The notes: a model not told the origin generated them from the letters alone. A stretch of 64,000 bases of DNA from Agrobacterium vitis (GCF_014926405.1 NZ_JACXXJ020000005.1:2671001-2735000), one strand, 5' to 3'; positions 9,250 through 19,373 are shown, counted from the stretch's first letter. Numbers and translations: made by a program.

Positions 9250-10212
9250 TTACAGATGCGCCTTAAAGAATGTCACCACCTGGCTGTTAAGGCCCTGATG
9301 AAAGGCGGCTCGATCAAACCCCGGCCTATCACTGCAAAGTTCTGGGAGGCTTTTGGTCAGTTCTGCGGGGCAAACGGTCAAAAATGCAAAGTGCTCAGAG
9401 TTTGGCACGACATGAAAGTCAGGTTTGTCAGGCAAGTTACGAGCAACTGTCAAAAGGTTTTCTGGAGAGACACCATCTCCACCATATTGAGAACCCCACA
9501 TCTGGATGGGTGCGTTGACATTTTGCACACTGCTTGGCGCAGAAAAAACACTGCTGAGTGGATCGGCGATCACAAATGCCTTGATACGCTGGTCATGATG
9601 CAAAGCGACGTTCGGAAAGGCGTCCCGGTTCGCATGATCACAGGCGGCTCCAGTCTGATCTTGGCACGGTGAACGCAAGCTTCCAAAATCCGGGTTCGCC
9701 CCTGCCAGAACAAGCCCGGTATATCCACCTCGGGAAAATCCGAAAAAGCCGATAGACTGAGGATCAATCCTGGCTGCATCCGGGGAAGAGCCGAGCATGA
9801 AGTCGATGACCCGCTTCACGTCCACCGGACGACTGATCAAAGCCTTGAGATTATGCTGTCTCTCTTTGTTTGCAGCGGTATCGTCAGGGTGATTGATCGC
9901 CACAACGACAAATCCTGCGTCTGCCAATGCCTCTGCCGTGTCATGATGGCTGAGATTGGTGCCGCCGAAGCCATGGGAAATCACAATCAGTGGTCGATTT
10001 TCTCCCTCAACCGGACAATCTCGAACCCCCGAAAGAATAAAGGGGCCAGCCTTAATCTCTCCATCTGGCTTTGCACAGGGCGACCACTCCACAGCTTTCA
10101 GCAGGGGTCCTTCACCATCGGCAGGAATGTCGAAGGACTTCAAACCCGCACTATTCGCCTGCCCTGCGGTCAAAATAAGCACCGCAGCAAGCAGAAATCT
10201 CCCAACCCTCAC
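9250..10212 (-). CDS. Secreted alpha/beta hydrolase (dienelactone hydrolase/PAF acetylhydrolase-like)
   Basis: A 320-residue exported esterase-like protein. The GTG at 10212 is taken as start because GGAGGGG lies just upstream and because it yields a clean signal peptide (VRVGRFLLAAVLILTAGQAN, cut after NSA); a longer frame from 10407 would overlap the YitT gene. The fold is shown by VISHGFGGTNLSHHDTAEAL (oxyanion loop), the nucleophile elbow GFSRGGYTG, an acid region near ADPLSSVF and the late His in PNSEHFAFL. Cysteines in the body fit a periplasmic location. The substrate is unknown. Confidence 0.82.
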   Translation of the reverse strand: MRVGRFLLAAVLILTAGQANSAGLKSFDIPADGEGPLLKAVEWSPCAKPDGEIKAGPFILSGVRDCPVEGENRPLIVISHGFGGTNLSHHDTAEALADAGFVVVAINHPDDTAANKERQHNLKALISRPVDVKRVIDFMLGSSPDAARIDPQSIGFFGFSRGGYTGLVLAGANPDFGSLRSPCQDQTGAACDHANRDAFPNVALHHDQRIKAFVIADPLSSVFSAPSSVQNVNAPIQMWGSQYGGDGVSPENLLTVARNLPDKPDFHVVPNSEHFAFLTVCPAELTKSLPELCSDRPGFDRAAFHQGLNSQVVTFFKAHL

Positions 10213-10313
10213 GGCAACCCCTCCAGCGAGACCGACAACCCTGGACTGGTAGTCACGACATTTAGAGGATGAGGTCAAGACGAAAGGCGGAATACCGCAT
10301 CCTGTTTCTTCCA

Positions 10314-10952
10314 TCACCGCAAAGCAATATACCGATCCGACCGATGGTTGATCAGCACGAACACATTCAGCACCACAGCCCCGATAATCGAGCAACCGAC
10401 CACCCACGGGCTGACCACGGTAAAGGCCAGCGCCATGACCACGACGTCAAAGGCCAATTGCACCAATCCCGCCTGGATGCCAAAACGGTCCTGGACGAAG
10501 ACCGCGAGGATACCGATGCCGCCGAGGCTGGCGCGGTGGCGGTAAAGCGCCAGCAGGCCGAAGCCGAGCAACAGTCCCGCGAGGATGGCGCCCCAGACCG
10601 GATTGATGCTCTCGATGACGATGAAGCGGCTTTCGATTTCGACGAGAAACGAGGTCAGCGCCACGGCCACGAAGGTTTTGAGGGTAAAATCCCAGCCGAC
10701 CCGTTTGATGGAGAGAATGTAGAAAGGCATGTTGAGCAGGAAGAACACCAGACCGAAGCTCCAGCCCGTCCAGTAATGGATGACGAAGGCAAGACCCGCC
10801 ATGCCGCTGGTGACGAGACCAATCTTGGCAATGAGATAGAGGCCGAGCGCCGAAATCATCGTGCCGCAGATAATACCCTGGATATCCTCGGCCCGGTTGT
10901 GACGGGCGGGATTGTCGTTCCAGATGCCGAACAGATTGCTCATCAATGCCAT
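10314..10952 (-). CDS. YitT family membrane protein (DUF161)
   Basis: A 212-residue integral membrane protein with about five or six hydrophobic helices and the YitT pattern GLVTSGMAGLAFVIHYWTGW, then LGGIGILAVF and FDVVVMALAFTVV. No enzymatic motif is seen and the family role is unsettled. The in-frame second ATG (10952) is preferred because GGAG is seven bases upstream, while the first ATG (10958) is too close to it. It lies in the same orientation as the secreted hydrolase, 101 bp upstream of it. Confidence 0.85.
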   Translation of the reverse strand: MALMSNLFGIWNDNPARHNRAEDIQGIICGTMISALGLYLIAKIGLVTSGMAGLAFVIHYWTGWSFGLVFFLLNMPFYILSIKRVGWDFTLKTFVAVALTSFLVEIESRFIVIESINPVWGAILAGLLLGFGLLALYRHRASLGGIGILAVFVQDRFGIQAGLVQLAFDVVVMALAFTVVSPWVVGCSIIGAVVLNVFVLINHRSDRYIALR

Positions 10953-11081
10953 CACCATTCTCCATCTGGACGGGCGGTTTCTTCCGCAGTTTCATCCATG
11001 AAGATGCCTGAAAATCGGCAGGTTTCAAGCGGGTTGCGTCAGCAAGACTGACCTATCGGCAAGATCGCAATATTCGGTCTT

Positions 11082-12056
11082 TCAGCCGCTCTTAGCCGCA
11101 ACAAACAGAATGCCTTGGATGGGTTTTCCGCCATCCATGCGAATGACCTCCTGCTGGCTTTCGAGCAGGGTAAAGCCTTTGGCTTCCAGTTCGCAGACCA
11201 CATAGGCCTCGCTATGCTGGTAGCGCAGCGACTGCGCCAGGCTGAAGCTCTCCTCCCCCAGCTGTTTTTCGACGGAAAAAGCGAAATAGCCGCCCCGTTC
11301 CAGAAGATCGGCCGCCAGCCCAAAGACGCCGGACAATGCGCCAAGATACATCAGCACATCAGCTGCCGTCACCAGATCAGCACGCCCCTCGCCCTTTGCA
11401 GGACCAAACAGACCGCAGGCCTCCGCATCAAGCGACAAATCCGCGATCGCCAGATCATCGTAGATCTGTTTTTCCCGTGCCTTGGCCAGCATGGCCGACG
11501 ACAGATCGTAACCCTCAAGATGATCGACCCATGGCCGCAGTTCCATGCCCAGCAGGCCAGTGCCGCAACCGAAATCCACAGTGCGGCGATAGCGCCGGTC
11601 CGCACCACCAATCCGTGAAATCATCGCCGCCAGCTTTTTCGGCACCCGGTAGTCCAGCTTGTCCACAAGGGCTGTGTCGAAGCGGTCGGCATAATCATCA
11701 AACAGCGCCGCCACATAGCGGCTCGGCGGCTTTTCCGGCATGGCTTGCGCGCCGATCAGCACCAGTTTCAGCCCGGCGGCAAAAACATCCTCGGGGTCGA
11801 GTGTCAGCACCTGCCGATAGGCATCCGCTGCCGTCTCGATCAAGCCCGCCTTGGCCCGGTATTCCCCCAGCAGAAACCACCCCGCCACCCACGTCGGCGC
11901 GAGTTCCAGCGCCTGTTCCATCAGCTCTGCGGCAGCGGCGTGATCGCCGCTTTCCGAGAGCATCCGGGCATAATCAGCGCGGCGATCAGCGGTGATATCA
12001 CCGGAGGATCGTTGTCCAGAAGGGAGATGGCCAAAGGCGGGCTGGATGCCATGCAT
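11082..12056 (-). CDS. TPR-containing class I SAM-dependent methyltransferase
   Basis: About 324 residues. The N-terminal 100 residues contain tetratricopeptide-like helices (DHAAAAELMEQALELAPTW, AADAYRQVLTLDPED); a linker PSRYVAALFDDYADRFD leads to the methyltransferase fold with SAM motif I VDFGCGTGLLGMEL and later VTAADVLMYLG. This resembles the predicted TPR-repeat methyltransferases of Rhizobiales, whose substrates are unknown. The start is uncertain: ATG 12056 is used, and in-frame starts at 12152 (ATG) or 12176 (TTG) would add up to 40 residues of poorly conserved type. It is divergent from the small membrane protein at 12226. Confidence 0.8.
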   Translation of the reverse strand: MHGIQPAFGHLPSGQRSSGDITADRRADYARMLSESGDHAAAAELMEQALELAPTWVAGWFLLGEYRAKAGLIETAADAYRQVLTLDPEDVFAAGLKLVLIGAQAMPEKPPSRYVAALFDDYADRFDTALVDKLDYRVPKKLAAMISRIGGADRRYRRTVDFGCGTGLLGMELRPWVDHLEGYDLSSAMLAKAREKQIYDDLAIADLSLDAEACGLFGPAKGEGRADLVTAADVLMYLGALSGVFGLAADLLERGGYFAFSVEKQLGEESFSLAQSLRYQHSEAYVVCELEAKGFTLLESQQEVIRMDGGKPIQGILFVAAKSG

Positions 12057-12225
12057 GGATGTCGAACGATCCTCAAAATATGATTTCGGAGCAATGGAGC
12101 AAGCCTTGAAAAACGCAAGCGGAATCTTGTCACTGCCAACAACAGCCCTCATCGCGCTTGCACCGCCATAATCCAATGCTTATGTGGGCCTATGCTCAAC
12201 GGAGCGGGAAACAGGAGACTAGGCC

Positions 12226-12492
12226 ATGACCGATGGCGTGAACAGATTTCTGGGCGATTCGATTGGCCGAACGATCATCAAACTGCTCGTCGTTTCGGTG
12301 ATCGTCGGCTTTGTCATGCGGATATTCGGCATTTACCCCTATGACATCATCGAGGGTATCCGGCATTTCGTCCTGGATGTCTGGCACAAGGGGTTTGCGG
12401 CGCTGGGCCAGTTCGGGGACTATTTGTTGCTGGGTGCCAGTATCGTCATTCCGGTTTTCATCCTGATCCGGCTTCTCAATCTGCGGAAATAA
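12226..12492 (+). CDS. Small membrane protein, DUF6460-like
   Basis: An 88-residue protein with two hydrophobic helices (IIKLLVVSVIVGFVMRIF and LLLGASIVIPVFILIRLL) around a conserved centre with YPYDIIEGIRH. AGGAGA precedes ATG 12226. It belongs to a small alphaproteobacterial family of unknown function. The CAP-domain gene begins one base after its stop, so the two are almost certainly translated from one mRNA. Confidence 0.78.
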   Translation: MTDGVNRFLGDSIGRTIIKLLVVSVIVGFVMRIFGIYPYDIIEGIRHFVLDVWHKGFAALGQFGDYLLLGASIVIPVFILIRLLNLRK

Positions 12493-12493
12493 C

Positions 12494-13102
12494 ATGCGAT
12501 CCAAATCCCTCTTGATGCCCCAAGCCGTCTCAACGCAAAAGGCCGTCTCAACGCCAAAGGCTGGCCGCCGCGAGCTTTTGGCGCTGGGCGGCCTTGGCCT
12601 TGGAGCCCTGCTGAGCGGCTGCGCCACGCCTTCGCTCAAGCCTTCCGCCCCCTCAGATGTTGAGGACGAGACCGCCGCCTTTCTGCCAATGGTCAACGCA
12701 CTGCGCCAGAAAAACGGCAAGTCGGTGCTGGTCAATGACCCACAAGCAGCCAAGGCCGCGATGTTCCAGGCCAATCGCATGGCCCAGGCGGAAAAAATGG
12801 CGCATCTGATCGGCATGGGCGACAGTTTTGGCGCGCGGATGCGCTCAGGTAATGTCCAGCTTCCAGCCGCTGAAAATGTCGCCATGTTGCAGCAGACGGC
12901 GGATGCCGCCATGCAGGCCTGGATCACCTCGTCCCATCATCTGGAAAACATGCTCGGCCCCTATCACGGGCTGGGCGTCGCCGTGGCGCGCATACCGTCA
13001 CGCGGTAACAAGCCGTATTGGGCCATGGTTCTGTCCGGCACGCCACGTCCAGAGAGCGAAATGGGACCGCCGCCAACTGGCATTCGCTTAAGAATCGGGT
13101 GA
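12494..13102 (+). CDS. CAP-domain (SCP/PR-1-like) lipoprotein
   Basis: A 202-residue exported protein. The N-terminus has an RRELLALGGLGLGALLSGC stretch: twin Arg followed by a hydrophobic core and a lipobox ending in Cys, so it may be a Tat- or Sec-exported lipoprotein. The CAP fold follows: FLPMVNALRQKNGKSVLV, a His in KMAHLIGMGDSF, AAENVAM and a final W-x-x-S-x-x-H motif in AWITSSHHLENML. Bacterial CAP proteins are envelope proteins of mostly unknown activity. It directly follows the DUF6460 gene. Confidence 0.85.
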   Translation: MRSKSLLMPQAVSTQKAVSTPKAGRRELLALGGLGLGALLSGCATPSLKPSAPSDVEDETAAFLPMVNALRQKNGKSVLVNDPQAAKAAMFQANRMAQAEKMAHLIGMGDSFGARMRSGNVQLPAAENVAMLQQTADAAMQAWITSSHHLENMLGPYHGLGVAVARIPSRGNKPYWAMVLSGTPRPESEMGPPPTGIRLRIG

Positions 13103-13145
13103 TAAAGGGCTTCGGCGGGCCGTTCCTCGCCTGCTGGAGCCTTTG

Positions 13146-14489
13146 ATGACCATCGCCAATCCCCCCGACCGCGCTTTTCGTGTGACCCATCGCGGCGTGC
13201 TGGCCATCGCCATTCCGATGACCATTGGCTATATAACCACGCCGCTTCTGGGCATTACCGATACCGCCGTCATTGGCCGAACCGGCGAAGCGGCAGCGCT
13301 TGCGGGCCTGGCAATTGGTGCCGTGCTGTTCGATCTGGTGTTTGCCAGTCTCAATTTCCTGCGCGCCTCCACCACCGCGCTGGTGGCGCAGGCCCATGGT
13401 CGTCAGGATGCACGCGATCAGGTCGCGGTGTTCTGTCGCTCCATGATCCTGTCGCTGGGCATTGGGCTGCTGTTGTTGCTGCTATCTCCCTTGCTGCTCA
13501 AGGCCGGGCTGGCGCTGATGGGGCCACAGGGACGGGTGGCTGAAGTGACGTCGATCTATTTTTCCACCCGCATCCTGGCCGGGCCGCTGACGCTCGCCAA
13601 CTTCACCATCATGGGCTTTATCCTGGGGCGCGGCAAAGGCGCGCTGGCGCTTGGCCTGCAAATTGCGCTGAACGGCGTCAATATTCTGCTTTCAATCTAT
13701 CTTGGTCTTCATCTTGGCTGGGGCGTATCCGGCGTCGCCTGGGGGGCCGTGGCCGGGGAAGCCACCGCCACGCTTGCGGGGTTGGCGATCATTCTGGCCC
13801 GCACCGACAAGGCACTGTTTCCGTCCCTGGCCGAATTGCTGGATCGCAACAAGCTCGCCCAATTGTTTGCCCTCAACCGCGATATCCTGATCCGTAGCTT
13901 CGTGCTGCTGGCGGCCTTCACGGTATTGACCCGGATCGGCACCGGCTTTGGGGCCGTGACCCTTGCCGCCAATGCGCTGCTGATGAATTTCTTCATGATT
14001 GCCTCCTTCTATCTGGATGGCATTGCCAATGCTGCCGAACAGATCGTTGGCCGGGCTGTCGGTGCCCGCTACCGCCCCGCTTTCGACCAGGCCGTCAGGC
14101 TCACCAGCCTCTGGTCCTTCGGACTGGCGCTCACCAGCCTGCTGTTTTTCCTGGGCGCAGGTGGAGCGATCATCGACATGATGACGACGGCTGAAGAGGT
14201 TCGCCGCGTGGCACGCGAGTTTCTGCCCTGGGCCGCCATGACCGCGATGACCGGGGCGCTGGCCTTCCAGATGGACGGGGTCTTCATCGGGGCCGCCTGG
14301 TCTAGCGATATGCGCAATATGATGCTGGCGGCCTTTGCCGGTTATCTTATTGCGCTGGCGCTGTTCGTGCCGCTGCTAGGCAATCACGGACTATGGCTGG
14401 CGCTCAACCTGTTTCTGGCGTTTCGCGGCCTTTTCCTGGCGCTGCGGCTCAAAAGCCGCCGCGATCAGACCTTCAGCGCCCGCCAGTAA
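13146..14489 (+). CDS. MATE family efflux transporter (DinF-like)
   Basis: A 447-residue polytopic inner-membrane protein with about 12 helices in two halves. The first helices read [23 protein letters not shown], with the DTAVIGR motif common to DinF-type MATE exporters. Such pumps export cationic drugs or metabolites using Na+ or H+. ATG 13146 is chosen over an overlapping TTG (13143) because of CTGGAG at 13134-13139. Its 3' end overlaps the end of convergent pyrD by 25 bases. Confidence 0.9.
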   Translation: MTIANPPDRAFRVTHRGVLAIAIPMTIGYITTPLLGITDTAVIGRTGEAAALAGLAIGAVLFDLVFASLNFLRASTTALVAQAHGRQDARDQVAVFCRSMILSLGIGLLLLLLSPLLLKAGLALMGPQGRVAEVTSIYFSTRILAGPLTLANFTIMGFILGRGKGALALGLQIALNGVNILLSIYLGLHLGWGVSGVAWGAVAGEATATLAGLAIILARTDKALFPSLAELLDRNKLAQLFALNRDILIRSFVLLAAFTVLTRIGTGFGAVTLAANALLMNFFMIASFYLDGIANAAEQIVGRAVGARYRPAFDQAVRLTSLWSFGLALTSLLFFLGAGGAIIDMMTTAEEVRRVAREFLPWAAMTAMTGALAFQMDGVFIGAAWSSDMRNMMLAAFAGYLIALALFVPLLGNHGLWLALNLFLAFRGLFLALRLKSRRDQTFSARQ

Positions 14490-15556
14490 TCAACCCTGCT
14501 GTCACGCAGTTGCGCAATCGAGGCAATGCCATCGCGGTCCAGCGCCTGTGACAGGCCCTTGACGATGGAAACGGGCAAGCCCGGCCCTTCATAAACCATG
14601 CAGGAATAGAGCTGCACCAGATCGGCACCGGCCTTGATTTTCTCCAGCGCCGTCTGCGCCGAGGAAACACCACCGACGCCAATGATCGGCAGGGTCGCTC
14701 CAACCCGGTGGCGCATACGGGCCAGCACCGCCGTCGATTTCTCGAACAAGGGCTTGCCCGACAATCCGCCCGCCTCGCCCGCCTGCCTTGTATCCGCCAG
14801 GCCATCGCGCGACAGCGTGGTGTTAGAGACGATCAACCCATCCAGATCGCGGGCCAGAACCACTTCAGCAATGTCATCCATGCCTTCCTCGGTCAGATCA
14901 GGGGCGATCTTCAGAAAGACCGGCACCCGACGGCCCGCCTTGGCCGCCTCATCGGCGCGGGCGGCCAGCACCGCATCCAGCAAGTGACCGAGACTATCCT
15001 TTGCCTGCAAATCTCGCAGGCCCGGCGTGTTGGGCGAGGAAATATTAGCGGTGAAATAGCTGGCCAGCGGATAAAAGCGCCGAATGCCCGTGACATAATC
15101 GGCAATCCGGTCCTCGGCATCCTTGTTGGCGCCAATATTGATGCCGACCACGCCCGGCTTGCCTGATCGCGCCTTCAGCCTGGCAAAGGCCGCCTCATGC
15201 CCTTCATTATTAAATCCGAGACGATTGATGACGGCTTCATCGCGGACCAACCGGAAAATCCGGGGCTTGGGATTACCGCCCTGCGGCTTTGGTGTCAGCG
15301 TTCCCACTTCTGCAAAGCCGAAGCCGAGACCCAGCAATTCGTCCGGCACTTCAGCGTTTTTGTCATAGCCTGCCGCCATGCCGAGCGGGTTGGGAAAATG
15401 CAGACCAGCAACAGTCTGCGCCAACCGGGGATCGTCCGGCAAGTGGCATTTCGGCATCAGACTGGTTTTTAACCCGGCAATCGACAGGCCATGGGCGGTT
15501 TCGGCGTCGAACAAAAACAGGCCCGGGCGGGCGAAACGCTTGAACGGATCGATCAT
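14465..15556 (-). CDS. pyrD: Dihydroorotate dehydrogenase (quinone), class 2
   Basis: Fourth step of de novo pyrimidine synthesis: dihydroorotate to orotate with electrons passed to quinone at the inner membrane. The 363-residue protein has the class 2 N-terminal amphipathic extension ([19 protein letters not shown]), the FMN/substrate motif [33 protein letters not shown], and the catalytic Ser loop [18 protein letters not shown] precedes ATG 15556, which overlaps the upstream DUF952 stop as ATGA, indicating translational coupling. Confidence 0.95.
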   Translation of the reverse strand: MIDPFKRFARPGLFLFDAETAHGLSIAGLKTSLMPKCHLPDDPRLAQTVAGLHFPNPLGMAAGYDKNAEVPDELLGLGFGFAEVGTLTPKPQGGNPKPRIFRLVRDEAVINRLGFNNEGHEAAFARLKARSGKPGVVGINIGANKDAEDRIADYVTGIRRFYPLASYFTANISSPNTPGLRDLQAKDSLGHLLDAVLAARADEAAKAGRRVPVFLKIAPDLTEEGMDDIAEVVLARDLDGLIVSNTTLSRDGLADTRQAGEAGGLSGKPLFEKSTAVLARMRHRVGATLPIIGVGGVSSAQTALEKIKAGADLVQLYSCMVYEGPGLPVSIVKGLSQALDRDGIASIAQLRDSRVDYWRALKV

Positions 15557-15900
15557 GCCATCTCCTCCGGAAACTGGTGCAGGCCGTCTTTTCCAAGCGG
15601 CAGCGGTTTTTCCCATAAAACAGCGGAGAGCGGCAAGGGTGCATAAAGATGCGGAAACAGCGCGCCGCCGCGTGAGGGTTCAAATATCAGGGCCGCTCCC
15701 AGTGCCTCCCCATCGACCGCGACCAGCAACAGGTCTTGTTGTCCGGCAAAATGCAATCTTGCGGTGTCCTTCGCCTGGATCGCAGTGGAAAAATGGATGA
15801 AACCGTCCTGGAGATCGATTGGCGCACCGGCAAACACACCATCGGCACGGGCCTTTTGCCAGAGGGCGTCTGGCACGATCTTGTAGATTGCATTTGCCAT
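15553..15900 (-). CDS. DUF952 domain protein
   Basis: A 115-residue protein with the DUF952 signature [11 protein letters not shown] followed by [14 protein letters not shown]; the HFST segment is the family hallmark. This family has a small fold related to glutathione S-transferase C-terminal or ART-like folds and no settled function. AAGGATG is spaced for ATG 15900. It overlaps pyrD by four bases, a pairing common in Rhizobiaceae. Confidence 0.88.
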   Translation of the reverse strand: MANAIYKIVPDALWQKARADGVFAGAPIDLQDGFIHFSTAIQAKDTARLHFAGQQDLLLVAVDGEALGAALIFEPSRGGALFPHLYAPLPLSAVLWEKPLPLGKDGLHQFPEEMA

Positions 15901-16345
15901 GATGTCATCCTTATCGCGATCTTGGGACACGAGCGTTGCGCCGGTTTGCCCCAACAGCAACGTCTTGTCCACGCCAGACAGCATCAGACGGCGGAAATGA
16001 ACCGAATTCGTCCCCTATGGCGGGCCATCACATAGCCCTGGAGTGACTGGCATCAATATATCAAAGCACACTCCAGGCATGATCATTTTCGTAACCGCCA
16101 TTTTCGGCTTGATGTATTGTTCACCCAAAGCAATCTATGGTATTATTTAATTCCTGACCCAACCCTATGAATAGAATGCTATCTTGCATCCCTTCAGCAC
16201 AGGATTAGAGCCGGGAATTGGGCGATCGGACGCCGGCCTCGGTGTTCCCGCTTGCACAAACAGCAGAACAAACGTTAAACTAACATCCCGACGCGACAGA
16301 CGCGAGCGGTGCTGCACAACGAAAGCTCTTGGGAGGGGGCAGACG
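15901..16345. other. Non-coding interval before the response regulator
   Basis: About 445 bases between the divergent DUF952 gene and the LuxR-type regulator. It includes an AT-rich stretch (about 16120-16160) suited to promoters and a GGGAGGGGG ribosome-binding site at 16331-16339. I see no gene in it. Confidence 0.5.
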
Positions 16346-16993
16346 ATGGCTGAGCAAACAATCATTATCGCGGACGATCATCCCTTGTTTCGCGGCGCGC
16401 TTCGGCAAGCCGTGAGCGGCATGGATGGCAGGCAGGACATTGTCGAAGCTGGCGATTTCGAGGCGGCCCGACTGGCGGCGGATCAGCATCCGGATGCCGA
16501 TGTTCTTCTGCTCGATCTGGCCATGCCAGGCGTCAGCGGCTTTTCCGGCCTGATGGCCTTGCGCGCGGAGTTTTCCAGCCTGCCGATCATTATCTGTTCG
16601 GCCACCGACGATTGCGCCACGATCCGCCGCTCGCTGGAGCTTGGCGCTTCCGGTTTCATTTCCAAATCCTCTGGCATCGATGACATTCGCTCCGCGATCC
16701 AGACCGTGCTTAACGGCGATATCTTCACGCCTTCATCCTATGTCGAGGATCAGGAACAGGACCCTGAGCTGGCCGATATCATGGCACGGCTGCGCACACT
16801 GACCCCTCAGCAGAACCGGGTGCTCGGCATGTTGTGCGAAGGCTTGCTGAACAAGCAGATCGCCTATGAACTCAGCGTTTCCGAAGCCACGATCAAGGCG
16901 CATGTCTCCGCCATTCTGCTCAAGCTCAAGGTCGATAGCCGAACCCAGGCGGTCATCCAACTGGGGCGGCTCAATATGGCCATGGTCGCTTGA
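16346..16993 (+). CDS. NarL/FixJ-type response regulator (REC plus LuxR HTH)
   Basis: A 215-residue transcription regulator. The receiver domain starts TIIIADDHPLFRGALRQ, has its phosphoacceptor Asp in VLLLDLAMPGVSG, and the conserved switch and Lys (ICSAT, FISKSS). The C-terminal LuxR-type helix-turn-helix reads LTPQQNRVLGMLCEGLLNKQ and SVSEATIKAHVSAILLKL. GGGAGGGGG lies seven bases before ATG 16346; a longer frame to 16184 lacks homology. No histidine kinase gene is adjacent, so the partner is unknown. Confidence 0.92.
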   Translation: MAEQTIIIADDHPLFRGALRQAVSGMDGRQDIVEAGDFEAARLAADQHPDADVLLLDLAMPGVSGFSGLMALRAEFSSLPIIICSATDDCATIRRSLELGASGFISKSSGIDDIRSAIQTVLNGDIFTPSSYVEDQEQDPELADIMARLRTLTPQQNRVLGMLCEGLLNKQIAYELSVSEATIKAHVSAILLKLKVDSRTQAVIQLGRLNMAMVA

Positions 16994-17218
16994 GGGCAGG
17001 ACTGGCTTTCATCTTCCTCGCCTGATGCCGATCTGCCCGCTCTCCTCAAGTCCGCATCGTCGTGGCATGAGGCGAGTTGGGCTTTGTGCGCAGAAACAGG
17101 AACAATCGAGGATTTTATTCCTCCAAGATCTTTACTCTCGACCGCATTTGGCCGATATATGGCGAGGTGGGTCGAAGCCGTTTGTCGACGGCTGATAAAT
17201 GCCGGGGTTTGGCGGGAT

Positions 17219-17893
17219 ATGCTTTCACACGAGACAATCTGGAATGCGATTGACCGGCTTGCCGAGCAGTATCATTTGACGCCGTCCGGGCTGGCACGAA
17301 AGGCCGGCCTTGATCCAACCTCGTTCAACAAGTCCAAGCGGGTCGGGCCGGATGGACGTATGCGCTGGCCATCGACCGAATCCATCGCCAAGGTGCTGGA
17401 AGCGACAGGTGCGCGGATCGATCAATTCGTCACGCTGATCGGCAATGATCACCATCATGGCAATGCCGTTCACGACACATTGCCGGATGGCAATTTTCCG
17501 CCGCAGATCGGCACGATTCCACTGCTTGGCTTGGCCCAGGCGGGCTCGGGCGGGTTTTTCGACGATGGCGGTTTTCCGGCCGGACAAGGCTGGGATCTGG
17601 TGGATTTACCGACTTCCGCCAAGCCAGGCGTCTATGCCCTGGAAATTCAGGGCGACAGTATGAAGCCACTTTATCGCGATGGCGACATTCTGATCGTCGA
17701 GCCAGGAGCGCCTGTGCGCCGGGGCGACCGGGTCGTCGTCAAAACCTGCGATGGCGAGGTCATGGCCAAGGTACTGGGCCGCCAGACGGCGCGGACCGTC
17801 GATCTCATTTCGATCAATCCAGACCATCCGAACCGGGTATTGGATATGCAGGACGTCGAATGGATCGCCCGAATCATCTGGGTCAGCCAGTAG
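17219..17893 (+). CDS. HTH / S24 peptidase (LexA-like) repressor
   Basis: A 224-residue self-cleaving-type regulator. The N-terminal XRE-like helix-turn-helix is YHLTPSGLARKAGLDPTSFN; the C-terminal S24 domain has the expected Ala-Gly cleavage site in GLAQAGSGGFF, the nucleophilic Ser in IQGDSMKPLYRDGD and the general-base Lys in DRVVVKTCDGEV. Such proteins respond to RecA-type or peptide signals and repress small regulons. No prophage is nearby, so it is a chromosomal regulator of unknown targets. The start is set by domain extent; the ribosome-binding site is weak. Confidence 0.88.
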   Translation: MLSHETIWNAIDRLAEQYHLTPSGLARKAGLDPTSFNKSKRVGPDGRMRWPSTESIAKVLEATGARIDQFVTLIGNDHHHGNAVHDTLPDGNFPPQIGTIPLLGLAQAGSGGFFDDGGFPAGQGWDLVDLPTSAKPGVYALEIQGDSMKPLYRDGDILIVEPGAPVRRGDRVVVKTCDGEVMAKVLGRQTARTVDLISINPDHPNRVLDMQDVEWIARIIWVSQ

Positions 17894-18067
17894 GAATTAT
17901 TTGCCATTCATCGATTTTTTGCGGGGGCCTGCTGAGGCAGAATGCCAGCCTCTTGAAACGGCAGAGGGCAATCGCCATTCTTCAAGACGAACCGGTCTTC
18001 GGCCATATCCAGATGGCCCATAAGATAAGCCCAATACGATAAAGCAAATGACAGGAACAGAATTTCC

Positions 18068-18481
18068 ATGACCCCCCAGGTGACCCTTCAGGATGCCCTG
18101 ATTTTCGCAATGGTGATGACCTCGGCCGTCGACAATGCCATGGATGACCGGGAACTTGAGCGGATCGGCAATCTGGTCTCCAGCACGCCGGTCTTTGAAG
18201 GCTTCGATAAAAGCGCCGTCTTGGATGTGGCCAGACGCTGCGCGACCATGCTGGCTGGGCCGGAAGGACTGGACATCACCCTGGAAACCATCCGCGACGC
18301 GCTGCCGGAGCGCCTTTACGATACGGCCTATGCACTGGCCGTCGAAGTTGCCGCCGTTGATCATACCGTTCTGCCGGAGGAAATCCGCCTGCTGCAATTG
18401 CTGCGGGATCGTCTTGGCCTGGACAAGTTGACCTGCGCGGCCATCGAGCGCAGCGCCATTGCGCGCTATCGCAAGCCATAA
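18068..18481 (+). CDS. TerB-like (tellurite resistance TerB family) protein
   Basis: A 137-residue all-helical protein of TerB type: DALIFAMVMTSAVDNAMDDR, then VAAVDHTVLPEEIRLLQLLR, with the acidic residues that mark metal-binding TerB-like domains. No other ter genes are nearby, so a role in tellurite resistance is not implied. It is convergent with the solute-binding protein gene at 18501. Confidence 0.82.
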   Translation: MTPQVTLQDALIFAMVMTSAVDNAMDDRELERIGNLVSSTPVFEGFDKSAVLDVARRCATMLAGPEGLDITLETIRDALPERLYDTAYALAVEVAAVDHTVLPEEIRLLQLLRDRLGLDKLTCAAIERSAIARYRKP

Positions 18482-18500
18482 AACACCTGCTTGAGATATT

Positions 18501-19373
18501 TCAGTAAAATCCCTCGGCAAAATACCGGCGGGACAATTCGTCCAGCCTCCCCTTGCGCGACAGGGAGACCAGCGCATAGTCAAAGGCGGCGGCCAGAAAG
18601 CCGTCTTCCTTGCGCACCATGATGGTCATGCCTTCGCCAAGAAACTGCTGTGACAGGAAAGGCCCGCCAAGAAAAGCGCAGCATTGGGCGGATGAGGCAC
18701 TGGCCAGCCAAAACGAGAGCTGCAATCCATCGGCGAAGGCCGCCTGGATTTTTTTCTGTTTCAGCGCATCCATCAAGGCGGCCTGATCGGCAAAACCCAC
18801 CGGCGTGATCGCCGGGAAAAATGCCTTCAGCATGGCTTCCTGCGCCGTGCCAGTGACGATGCCAACCGGCTTTCCGGCCAATGCCGCAGGCGTATCGGCC
18901 TTGCCGAGATTGTCACGCGGCACAACGAAACGGGCCGGCAACATCAGATAAGGTCTGGAAAAGGCAAAATCCCGCCGCAACCCTGCCGTCACCGCCATGC
19001 CCGCCACCGCAGCATCGCCATGCTTGCTCAGCAACGCGATCTCCATATCGGAAAAGGGCACGGCCTGAACCTCGCATTTCGCCTCGACATCCAGTTCGCG
19101 GCAGATCTCCCGTACCAGATCGATATTATAGCCGGTCAAATGGCCGGTCTGATCAAGAAAACTGAAAGGTGGAAAATCCACCGTGGTGAGAAACCGCAAT
19201 CGCAGCAGCACCGATAGATCCGGCTTCGGCAACCGCGCCCGCGCATCGAACAGGACCGGCACCGATTGCTGGGATGGAAGCGCCTGTGCCTGAACGGGCA
19301 AGGGTGCGAGACCCAGGGATAGAAAAGGGAGCACACCACGGGTCAAAGCAGCCAATACAGTGATTGCCTTCAT
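18501..19373 (-). CDS. Periplasmic solute-binding protein (SBP family 3, amino-acid type)
   Basis: A 290-residue exported protein. From ATG 19373 the N-terminus is a signal peptide (MKAITVLAALTRGVLPFLSL, cut near VQA). The mature part has the bacterial solute-binding family 3 pattern: LRFLTTVDFPPFSFLDQTG, GYNIDLVREICREL, then VAGMAVTAGLRRDFAFSRPY. No permease or ATPase genes adjoin it, so it may be an orphan receptor or work with a distant ABC transporter. AAGGGG lies close before 19373; an upstream in-frame ATG at 19421 is the alternative. It is divergent from the glycosyltransferase, 65 bp away. Confidence 0.82.
   Translation of the reverse strand: MKAITVLAALTRGVLPFLSLGLAPLPVQAQALPSQQSVPVLFDARARLPKPDLSVLLRLRFLTTVDFPPFSFLDQTGHLTGYNIDLVREICRELDVEAKCEVQAVPFSDMEIALLSKHGDAAVAGMAVTAGLRRDFAFSRPYLMLPARFVVPRDNLGKADTPAALAGKPVGIVTGTAQEAMLKAFFPAITPVGFADQAALMDALKQKKIQAAFADGLQLSFWLASASSAQCCAFLGGPFLSQQFLGEGMTIMVRKEDGFLAAAFDYALVSLSRKGRLDELSRRYFAEGFY

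Noticed and set aside
9205..9672. Plus-strand 155-codon frame
   Set aside because: Antisense to the secreted hydrolase, which has a signal peptide and a catalytic triad.
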